Below are positions 13,074-19,829 of a stretch of 32,573 bases of DNA, piece after piece; position 1 is the first letter of the stretch, and each line of letters opens with the position of its first letter. The notes beneath the pieces were generated by a model, which was not told where the DNA came from, made no database searches, and saw only the letters and a list, made by a program, of their open reading frames with translations. Where the stretch lies: the NCBI GenBank assembly GCA_017406005.1, contig JAFQZI010000038.1, positions 1 to 32,573 of the forward strand, read 5' to 3'. A program made the translations under genes and the position numbers. Source of the DNA: Oscillospiraceae bacterium (GTDB lineage: Bacteria; Bacillota; Clostridia; Oscillospirales; Oscillospiraceae).

Positions 13074-14137
13074 CAGATGTTCCCTCCTCTCCGGCTGAAG
13101 ATCACTGCCACAAAGAAAGGTGCTCCCAGCAGCGATGTGATCGCGCCGACAGGCAGTGCAGAGCCGTTGCCCATACTCCGGGAAAACGTGTCCGCCAGCA
13201 GCAGAAGCAGGCTTCCCGCCAGAGCCGAAGCCGGAACGGAAACCCGGTGATCCTGCCCCAGAATCCGTTTGACCACATGCGGGCAAATAATGCCGACGAA
13301 CCCGATAATACCGAGAAAAGATACGCACACTGCCGTGATGACAGACGCCAGCAGCATACAGGAAAAACGGAGCATATCCACGGAAATTCCCATGCTTTTT
13401 GCCGCTGCGTCTCCGATGAGCAGGGCATTGAGCTGCCAGCTGATGACGCGGAAGAACACCAGCCCGACAGTTACAACTGCGGCCATGATCAGATCCGTCC
13501 GGTAGGTTGCACGGCCAAGATCTCCGAAGGTCCAGATCACGGCAGCTGAGAGGCCGACGTCGGTTGCATAGAACTGCAGAATCGTTGTGCCTGCTGTCCA
13601 TACAGAACCTATGGCGATCCCCGCAAGAACGACCACTCCCGGCTGAAAGGCTTTCAGCCGGCAGAGCCCGAGGATCAGCAGGATCGACACCGTGGAAAAC
13701 AGGAATGCGACCATCGACGTCGCATAGGGGTTTGCCCCTACCGTGTAGCTGGTCAGGTTGTTTCCTGTGGAAAGAAAACCGCCTGCGAAGGCAATGATCG
13801 AGAGATTTGCGCCAAAAACCGCAGCATTGGAAACGCCTAAGGTTGAGGGCGAAGCCATCGGGTTGTTCAGGTTCGTCTGCATCACAAGGCCGGAAACGGA
13901 AAGTCCTGCCCCGGCGATGATTGCCGCAAGCACGCGGGGAATGCGGATGTTCCAGATAATGCGGTTGTTGGCCGCCGTGCTTTTTTTCATCAGCGCACGC
14001 AGACCGTCTGATATGCTCATATGGGAAGATCCGACAAACAGGCACAGCAAAGCAAGGACGATTACGGCCGCTGCAAGCTCCGCAAGTATCCTTCCCGCTC
14101 TCGCTTTATTTTTCTGTAGTTCTCCCATTTCTCTCAT
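13073..14137 (-). CDS. FecCD-family ABC transporter permease
   Basis: This polytopic inner-membrane permease of about 354 residues has roughly 9-10 hydrophobic segments. Family motifs are NIRIPRVLAAIIAGAGLSVSGLVMQTNLNNPMASPSTLGVSNAAVFG (the classic RLPR...G..Q...NPLA.P..LG block of FecCD/BtuC permeases) and a C-terminal SFLGIIGFVGIICPHVVKRILGQDHR. It is the first gene of a four-gene operon (permease, ATPase, binding protein, methyltransferase). The start is uncertain: the frame is open to a TTG at 14161 without a good Shine-Dalgarno, and in-frame ATGs exist at 14137 and 14128. I chose 14137. Confidence 0.9.
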   Translation of the reverse strand: MREMGELQKNKARAGRILAELAAAVIVLALLCLFVGSSHMSISDGLRALMKKSTAANNRIIWNIRIPRVLAAIIAGAGLSVSGLVMQTNLNNPMASPSTLGVSNAAVFGANLSIIAFAGGFLSTGNNLTSYTVGANPYATSMVAFLFSTVSILLILGLCRLKAFQPGVVVLAGIAIGSVWTAGTTILQFYATDVGLSAAVIWTFGDLGRATYRTDLIMAAVVTVGLVFFRVISWQLNALLIGDAAAKSMGISVDMLRFSCMLLASVITAVCVSFLGIIGFVGIICPHVVKRILGQDHRVSVPASALAGSLLLLLADTFSRSMGNGSALPVGAITSLLGAPFFVAVIFSRRGGNI

Positions 14138-14172
14138 GCTGACAGAATACTCTCCCGGCAAAACCCGCGCAA

Positions 14173-14185
14173 CCCCCCTGGGGGG
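14173..14185. promoter_or_regulatory. G/C palindrome upstream of the FecCD operon
   Basis: Six C, one T and six G form a perfect 13-bp palindrome directly between the terminator of the upstream gene and the first FecCD-operon start codon. In an interval of about 55 bp it is the only striking sequence. It could be an operator half-pair, a stem close to the start codon or chance. It does not match the AT-rich Fur or DtxR consensus. Confidence 0.3.
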
Positions 14186-14193
14186 ATATTATT

Positions 14194-14235
14194 TTTCAAA
14201 AAAGAACCCTTGCAGCTTTATTCGGGCTGCAAGGG
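14194..14235 (-). terminator. Intrinsic terminator of the 14257-15645 gene
   Basis: On the plus strand cccttgcagc (14207-14216) pairs with gctgcaaggg (14226-14235), a perfect 10-bp stem with a 9-nt loop. In the minus direction it is followed by TTCTTTTTTG. It begins 21 bp after the TAA stop. Confidence 0.9.
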
Positions 14236-14256
14236 CTTTCCAATTATTATCTTTTC

Positions 14257-15645
14257 TTATCCCTTCGAAGTCGTCAGGAAGATCGAATAGTCAATCCAGT
14301 CGCCGGGATATTGGTAAGGTCCCATGTATCTCGGGTTGGTGTATATGGCATAATCGCCATATCTGGCCTCGTTTGGGTAATACTCCCAGTTGTAAGGAAG
14401 CTGAATGGCTTCCGTGCGATAGGCAAAGTTCTGTATTGCAGGGTCGAAAGTTTCCCAGACCGCCGTGACGGTGCGCAGGGGCATATCCCACCCTTGCAGG
14501 GGTTCAAAGGCGGGAGGCGTATCGGTATAGACGAAGGTATTCTCCGCTGCAGGTTCCGTGCTGTCACCATAGAAAAACTGCATCTTTTTGAGCAAAAGCG
14601 TTCCTTTATCCACTGCTGCATTGGCGTGAAACCCGTATTGGTGGATGAGCTGGATCCAGATCAGATCATCATCTTCTTTCAGGAATTTGACACACTCATA
14701 ATCCGTCAGATAATTCTGGATCATCTTTTCCAGTTCTGCTTCGCGCATCGGGTCTCGGTTGACGCTGCCAACGCAGGGGCGCCTCACCCCGTCAGTGGAA
14801 TCGATCAGATCAAAGCTGTACATTCCGTAAGTGCCGAACGAATAGCGGCCGGAATCCGTATACTGCACATACTCTCCGTTGTGTTTATACGTCCACTGCC
14901 AGGCATTCGCATCAATCGCCGGCATGCTGATTTTGACGGATGGGAAAACTGCCAGGATATTGGATAGTTTGTTCTGTTCCATCAGAAGTTTCCAGGTGAA
15001 GTTTAGTGCAGGATCCCATTCCGGCTCTTCCTGATATTTCTCCACACCGATGACCTTGTAGGGGAACTTGCTGTTCGGATTGTCATTTGCAGCAAACGTA
15101 ATGAGAAAGGAATATTCTTGGGCATCTTCGAAGGCGTGTGAGATCGCAGTGAAGACCGCCGAATCGTCATCCTCCATGCGGACTCTCATCTCAGCTGTAA
15201 CACCGATCATGGCATCGAACATTTCTTTATGCTGCTCAAAATCATAGTTTCTGGAATTTCCCGCCCCGTAAACGATTTTGACGATGCCGTATTCTTCCCA
15301 TGTTGGAGGAAGAACAAGATCACCTTCATAACCCAGAGAGGCCAGGATATCTCTTGTGTCCGATTCTTTAAGCAATTTCAGGTTATACCGCCGGTTATTC
15401 AAGGCACTGTACCAACCCGCCGCATCCCAGAGGACGAGGTCGGTCTGCCAGCCTTTTTGCCAGTCTTCCCCCACACCGTTCAGCCACGCCGCCATGCCGA
15501 TGGCAATCACCTGGTCGCTGACAGCTTCTTTCTTGATTTGCCCTTTCGCCTCATCGGCAAATACTGAAATACTCATGCAGGAGAACAAGATGGACAATGC
15601 CAGAACCAGCAAAAAAGCACGGGAAATGATTCTTCTACATTTCAT
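14257..15645 (-). CDS. Secreted protein of unknown function
   Basis: The 462-residue protein has a clear signal peptide (about 1-30, hydrophobic core AFLLVLALSILF, cleavage near VFA-DEAKG) and no further membrane segment, lipobox or wall anchor. I do not recognise the family. It is rich in aromatic residues (many Trp and Tyr, for example WLNGVGEDWQKGWQ, NAWQWTYKHN, LPYNWEYYPNEARYGDYAIY), with few cysteines. That suggests a folded extracellular globular protein with mixed alpha/beta structure. The ATG at 15645 has AAAGGG 8 nt upstream. It lies 98 bp downstream of the gamma-glutamyltransferase gene on the same strand, and a shared transcript is possible. Confidence 0.75.
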   Translation of the reverse strand: MKCRRIISRAFLLVLALSILFSCMSISVFADEAKGQIKKEAVSDQVIAIGMAAWLNGVGEDWQKGWQTDLVLWDAAGWYSALNNRRYNLKLLKESDTRDILASLGYEGDLVLPPTWEEYGIVKIVYGAGNSRNYDFEQHKEMFDAMIGVTAEMRVRMEDDDSAVFTAISHAFEDAQEYSFLITFAANDNPNSKFPYKVIGVEKYQEEPEWDPALNFTWKLLMEQNKLSNILAVFPSVKISMPAIDANAWQWTYKHNGEYVQYTDSGRYSFGTYGMYSFDLIDSTDGVRRPCVGSVNRDPMREAELEKMIQNYLTDYECVKFLKEDDDLIWIQLIHQYGFHANAAVDKGTLLLKKMQFFYGDSTEPAAENTFVYTDTPPAFEPLQGWDMPLRTVTAVWETFDPAIQNFAYRTEAIQLPYNWEYYPNEARYGDYAIYTNPRYMGPYQYPGDWIDYSIFLTTSKG

Positions 15646-15743
15646 GATTCTTCCCTTTCTGTATTCTTTCTTGAAAATATGGCTTTACATAGATTGCCCC
15701 TATCAAGTAGTGTTTACAATGTTTAACAACAAAAAACTAGGTT

Positions 15744-17411
15744 TCAGTAGCAAGCGATATTACTGTCAGTACGGGATTCCGTCCCGCCTACGAGCATTCT
15801 GTCCGGCAGGCGAACAATCATCTGTCCGCGGCCGAAGTCCGCGGTGGAGAGGTTGACGTGTATATCATGGCCGAGGCGGGACAGGCCGCGCGCAAGCTCA
15901 CTGCTGAAGCGCGTCTCAACGGTTACGCTGCCGTCGCGCATCCACTGCCAGCGAGGTGCATCCAGTGCCTGCTGCGGATCCATATGAAAATCCACATAAT
16001 TCATAACGACCTGTACATGCCCCTGAGGCTGCATATAACCACCCATCACACCAAAGGGCCCGACAGGGATGTTTCCTTTCATCAGGAAACCCGGAATAAT
16101 CGTATGGTAGCTCCGCTTGCCGGGCTGCAGGCAGTTCACCGCTGCGGGATCCAGTGAAAAGTCCGCCCCGCGGTTCTGAAGGGCAATTCCTGTGCCATCC
16201 ACTACAATGCCGGAGCCAAACCCCATATAATTGGACTGGATATAAGAGACCATATTCCCCTCGCCGTCGGCACAGCAGAGATAAACGGTGCCGCTTTTCG
16301 CCGGAACAGCATGGGAATAGACCTGTGCCCTGCTTCCGATCTCGCGGGCACGCATGGCCCCGTATGCTGGGTCAAGAAGGGCCTGCACATCAATCGCCAT
16401 GTGATCTGGATCGGTAACGATATGCAAAGCATCCGCAAAGGCTATTTTGATAGCCTCCAGCTGCCGGTGGCAGGTTTCGATGCAGTCTTTCTCTTTAAAG
16501 TCAAATTCTTTCAGTATATTCAGCGCCATCAGGGCAACAATCCCCTGTCCGTTCGGAGGAATCTCACAAACTTCATAACCGCGATAGGCAATACGAATGG
16601 GGTCGACCCATTTTGCCCGGAAAGATGACAGATCTTCCAGCCGCAGGTACCCTCCGTAATACCGGCTCTGCTCATCCATACGGTATGCAAGATCTCCGGA
16701 ATAAAAAGCTGCAGCTTTCGTCTCTCCGATTGCGCGGAGTGTGGCAGCGTGATCGGGGAGAACGATCCTTTCTCCGGGCAGCGGCGCACGGCCTGCCGGT
16801 GCAAATGTTTTATACCACGCCTCAAAGACAGGCCCGGTGAGTTTGCCATTGAAGCGTTCAAACGCATATTGCCACATGAGGGAGAGGTTTGGCTGGCAGG
16901 GATACCCCTCTTCCGCATAACGAACAGCCGGCATCAGCACATCAGAAAGAGGGAGGCGTCCGAAGCGGCCGTTCAGTTCTGCCCAAGCCATGGGCGCACC
17001 AGGAACCGTTACAGGAGCCCAGCCATGCGTCGGCATTCGATTATTCACCACAGAGCAGTCCTGTTTCACGCGCTCAATGGATGCAAGCATCGGTGCAGGC
17101 CCGCTTGCATTGAGTCCGTAGAGCCTTTGATCCTCCTCCGACCATACAAGTGCAAAAGCATCAGAACCGAGGCCGTTAGCTGTCGGCTCCACCACAGTGA
17201 GTGCCGCAGCTGCGGCAACAGCAGCATCCATAGCGTTGCCGCCTCGGCGAAGGATCTCAAGCCCTGCAGCTGATGCCTGCGGGCTGGAGCAGTTTACCAT
17301 TCCGCCTCCGGCATAAATCGGAAACCGCTGGGAAGGATATTTCTGTGCAAGGGGATCAAAAACCGGTTCAACAGCATTTTGCTGGACTTGGGAGTGTCCT
17401 GTTTTCAACAT
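15744..17411 (-). CDS. Gamma-glutamyltransferase-family (Ntn-hydrolase) protein
   Basis: The 555-residue protein has the GGT fold. The N-terminal block GGMVNCSSPQASAAGLEILRRGGNAMDAAVAAAAALTVVEPTANGLGSDAFALVW is the family hallmark. The autocatalytic cleavage site is predicted before Thr375 in AKSGTVYLCCADGEGNMVSYIQSNYMGFGSG, giving large and small subunits. GPFGVMGGYMQPQGH further on matches the usual MGG..QPQ segment. No signal peptide is seen, so it is probably cytoplasmic, like Bacillus YwrD-type members, rather than a secreted glutathione hydrolase. The substrate (glutathione, gamma-glutamyl peptide or another acyl amide) is not certain. The start ATG at 17411 follows GGAAAGGAA. Confidence 0.9.
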   Translation of the reverse strand: MLKTGHSQVQQNAVEPVFDPLAQKYPSQRFPIYAGGGMVNCSSPQASAAGLEILRRGGNAMDAAVAAAAALTVVEPTANGLGSDAFALVWSEEDQRLYGLNASGPAPMLASIERVKQDCSVVNNRMPTHGWAPVTVPGAPMAWAELNGRFGRLPLSDVLMPAVRYAEEGYPCQPNLSLMWQYAFERFNGKLTGPVFEAWYKTFAPAGRAPLPGERIVLPDHAATLRAIGETKAAAFYSGDLAYRMDEQSRYYGGYLRLEDLSSFRAKWVDPIRIAYRGYEVCEIPPNGQGIVALMALNILKEFDFKEKDCIETCHRQLEAIKIAFADALHIVTDPDHMAIDVQALLDPAYGAMRAREIGSRAQVYSHAVPAKSGTVYLCCADGEGNMVSYIQSNYMGFGSGIVVDGTGIALQNRGADFSLDPAAVNCLQPGKRSYHTIIPGFLMKGNIPVGPFGVMGGYMQPQGHVQVVMNYVDFHMDPQQALDAPRWQWMRDGSVTVETRFSSELARGLSRLGHDIHVNLSTADFGRGQMIVRLPDRMLVGGTESRTDSNIACY

Positions 17412-17550
17412 AAATGTTCCTTTCCTGTATTAATTGACTCCTTACGCCCTATCTTTCGCGTCGCTGCTCGCGAAGGGAACACCATCTACGATCCCAGTGC
17501 TCATTCGCGAACTCCAGGAAAGGAAGGCTGAATTGTCCTGTTCCTTTATA

Positions 17551-17580
17551 AAAAACTACCTGCGCACGCAGGTAGTTTTT
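17551..17580 (-). terminator. Intrinsic terminator of the hydrogenase operon
   Basis: aaaaactacctgc (17551-17563) and gcaggtagttttt (17568-17580) form a perfect 13-bp stem with a 4-nt loop. On the minus strand it lies 12 bp after the ferredoxin-subunit stop codon and ends in a T-run. No other T-tailed terminator is visible in the hydrogenase operon. Confidence 0.92.
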
Positions 17581-17591
17581 CGTTTGGTATT

Positions 17592-18305
17592 TCACATGAT
17601 AATGGCGTCTTTCGGACAGGCAGACTGACAGGTTCCGCAGCAGACGCAGTCATCCTCGTTGAGGACCCAGGTTTTTGCCTTGCGGTCAACCGTGATGGCT
17701 TCCTGCGGGCACTTTTTTGCGCAGAGAGTGCAGTAGATACATTTGGATGGATCATTGACCGGTTTGCCGTCGTCACGTGGCTGGACTGCAGGCACAGCCT
17801 CCGGAGCTTTTTCTTCCGCATCGGGAGCAGGAGCAGCTTTTTCCGCGGCAGGGGCTTCGGCCGCAGCTATTTTGGCAGGGGCGGCTTCTGCCGGTGCTGT
17901 AACAGGTTTTGCAGCAACAGGCTTCGGTGCGGGCTTTTTCTTCTCTTTGAAGTGCGTACCGGTGACGATCAGATCTTCTTCTTTCGTGGCAATCATATGA
18001 TAGTCAGAAGTAAGGGTAATGGCATGCTCGTTGCAGAAATCAGCGCAGGTGTTGCAGAAGGTGCAGGATCCGAGGTCAAACGTGAGGGTGATATTCTCCC
18101 CGCCTTCCGCCGGGTCTCTTCTGAGGACAATAGCCTTTCCGGCGCAGACACGGACGCACATTCCGCAGCCTACGCACTTGTTGGGATCATAGGCAATTCT
18201 GCCGCGGTAATTCGGTGCAGCTTCACTGGGAACAAAGGGATACATGTCACAGCTGGGCTTACTGAAAAGCTGGGAAATTGCCTGTTTAACAAACGGAAAA
18301 TCCAT
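17592..18305 (-). CDS. Hydrogenase ferredoxin subunit with four [4Fe-4S] motifs
   Basis: This 237-residue electron-transfer subunit is the last gene of the cluster. Two CxxCxxCxxxC motifs at Cys44/47/50/54 and Cys81/84/87/91 correspond to the NuoI/MbhN-like ferredoxin that carries electrons from soluble ferredoxin to the small subunit. An Ala/Pro/Lys/Glu-rich flexible linker (about 120-178) leads to a second ferredoxin domain with Cys189/192/195/199 and Cys220/223/226/230. MbhN-like subunits normally hold two clusters, so the extra C-terminal domain is an addition. Its ATG overlaps the small-subunit stop by one base (TAATG). A role as a longer electron wire or docking arm is inference. Confidence 0.9.
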   Translation of the reverse strand: MDFPFVKQAISQLFSKPSCDMYPFVPSEAAPNYRGRIAYDPNKCVGCGMCVRVCAGKAIVLRRDPAEGGENITLTFDLGSCTFCNTCADFCNEHAITLTSDYHMIATKEEDLIVTGTHFKEKKKPAPKPVAAKPVTAPAEAAPAKIAAAEAPAAEKAAPAPDAEEKAPEAVPAVQPRDDGKPVNDPSKCIYCTLCAKKCPQEAITVDRKAKTWVLNEDDCVCCGTCQSACPKDAIIM

Positions 18306-18829
18306 TATGTTTCTTCCCCTTTCTCTTCCGGTTCAGCCTCTTTTGCAGCCTGCTCAGGCGCATAGGGGTTGGGAAGGGTTGCCTCCTTATTGCCGGTTTT
18401 CTTCTTCTCCGCAAGAATCTGTGCAGCAAGGAGAAGCCCGTCTATAATGGCCTCCGGTTTCGGGGAGCAGCCAGCGATATCCACATCCACATGGACATAT
18501 TTTCCAAGCGGGCCGCAGACAGAGTAGCTGTCCCGGAAAACATTCCCGCTCTGCGGGCAGGAGCCGCAGGTCACGATGCATCTTGGTTCCGGGATCTGGT
18601 CCAGCGTGCGGAGCACACGGGGTAGGCTCTGCTTGGTGACCGGCCCGGAAACCACGGCGATATCCGCATGGCGAGGGCTCCCAACCAGTTTGAAGCCTAC
18701 ACGCTCCGCATCATAACGTGGAGTGAGGACAGAGACGATTTCGATGTCACATCCGTTGCAGGAGCCTGCATTGATATGAAACAGCCAGGGGGACTTCCCG
18801 GTACTCTCAATGATAGTTTTCTTAAACAT
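18305..18829 (-). CDS. NiFe hydrogenase small subunit (NuoB/MbhJ/EchC-like)
   Basis: The 174-residue protein carries the proximal [4Fe-4S] cluster that feeds the NiFe site. Conserved cysteines are Cys24 and Cys27 (AGSCNGCDIE), Cys91 in CGSCPQSG (Cys88 also nearby) and Cys121 in AGCSPKPEAI. No Tat signal or membrane anchor is seen, as expected of group 4 energy-conserving hydrogenases in which the small subunit sits on the cytoplasmic side. The C-terminus (145-174) is a charged Glu/Ala-rich tail. It is 15 bp downstream of the NuoH-like gene with GGAGG upstream of the ATG, and one base overlaps the ferredoxin gene. Confidence 0.93.
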   Translation of the reverse strand: MFKKTIIESTGKSPWLFHINAGSCNGCDIEIVSVLTPRYDAERVGFKLVGSPRHADIAVVSGPVTKQSLPRVLRTLDQIPEPRCIVTCGSCPQSGNVFRDSYSVCGPLGKYVHVDVDIAGCSPKPEAIIDGLLLAAQILAEKKKTGNKEATLPNPYAPEQAAKEAEPEEKGEET

Positions 18830-18844
18830 AATCGCGCTCCTCCT

Positions 18845-19816
18845 TTACAGCCCAAACCATGCCAGAATCAGGCTGATTGCAGCCAGGCCTGAAACAACAG
18901 TCCAGTAGTACTTGAAAAGCTGCTCAATCTTGAGTCTTGCCGTTGATGCATCAATCAGAGCGACAACACAGATAATCACAACAACGCAGAAGAAAAAGTC
19001 AATCAGACCATCAACCAGCAGGATCCCCGTACCGAGGCCACCGAGGAACAGTGCCACAAACAGGCTTGTGAGGGTAAGCAGCTTCACAGCGTGGGAAAGC
19101 TTGTAAACGGCTAGCGGTTTCCCGCTGTATTCTGCGAGCATTCCTTCACAGATTTCGGTTTCGGCCTCTGCCGCATCGAATGGATGTGTCCCTGTTTCGC
19201 CGGGGATTGTCAACAGGAAAGCAATGGCGGCAGGGATCATGGACGCTTTGAACAGGAGACATCCGTTTTCTGCCTGGTAGGCGGATATCGTCTGCAGGGA
19301 GAAAACCACTCCGGAACCCACTGCATTCCCGACAACCTTTCCGACAGCGAGCAGAACCAGAACTAGCGGGAGCTCACAGGCGATAATCGTCACCATTTCA
19401 CGGCTGAGACCGACGCCTGCAAACGGCGACCCTGTTGCCGCTGCTCCGAATATTTCAGCGAGAGCCGGGATCAACAGCAGATAGAGGATTACAATGATAT
19501 CCGCGTTGCCGGTAAAAGCCGTAAAGTTGAACACGGGGATAAAAAGCTGAATCACTACAAGTGCCGCCAGCCCGATAATCGGCGCGGTAAGATAAACCGT
19601 TTTATTCGCCACAGCGGGAACGATTGTTTCTTTTCCGCAGAGTTTGAAAAAGTCATACATCGGCTGGAGAATCGGAGGTCCGACACGCTTCTGCATCCTC
19701 GCAACAATCTTGCGCTCAATACCGCATAGGAGCATACCGCACAGAAAACAGAAGAGGAAACCCGGGAAAATCAGGATATAACCAAGATCAACAAAGGCGT
19801 TCAGGATTACATTCAT
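18845..19816 (-). CDS. NuoH-like membrane anchor subunit (MbhM/EchB-like)
   Basis: The 323-residue integral membrane protein has about eight hydrophobic helices and links the hydrogenase arm to the ion-pumping arm. Hallmarks are IERKIVARMQKRVGPPILQPMYDFFKL near the N-terminus and the acidic loop ETGTHPFDAAEAETEICEGMLAEYSG, which corresponds to the E-channel region of NuoH. The start ATG at 19816 (MNVILNAF) is preferred to the open frame beginning at 19840, because AAGGAGG lies 8 nt before it. It is placed 13 bp after the MrpD-like gene. Confidence 0.93.
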   Translation of the reverse strand: MNVILNAFVDLGYILIFPGFLFCFLCGMLLCGIERKIVARMQKRVGPPILQPMYDFFKLCGKETIVPAVANKTVYLTAPIIGLAALVVIQLFIPVFNFTAFTGNADIIVILYLLLIPALAEIFGAAATGSPFAGVGLSREMVTIIACELPLVLVLLAVGKVVGNAVGSGVVFSLQTISAYQAENGCLLFKASMIPAAIAFLLTIPGETGTHPFDAAEAETEICEGMLAEYSGKPLAVYKLSHAVKLLTLTSLFVALFLGGLGTGILLVDGLIDFFFCVVVIICVVALIDASTARLKIEQLFKYYWTVVSGLAAISLILAWFGL

Positions 19817-19829
19817 TTCCGTATCCTCC

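Noticed and set aside
13074-14045. Long upstream extension of the FecE-type ATPase reading frame
   Set aside because: This part is the FecCD permease gene read in another frame; the ATPase starts at the ATG at 13073 with normal family N-terminus.
17434-17628. 64-codon plus-strand ORF between the GGT-type gene and the hydrogenase operon
   Set aside because: It spans the operon terminator and runs into the ferredoxin gene in antisense, with no ribosome binding site.
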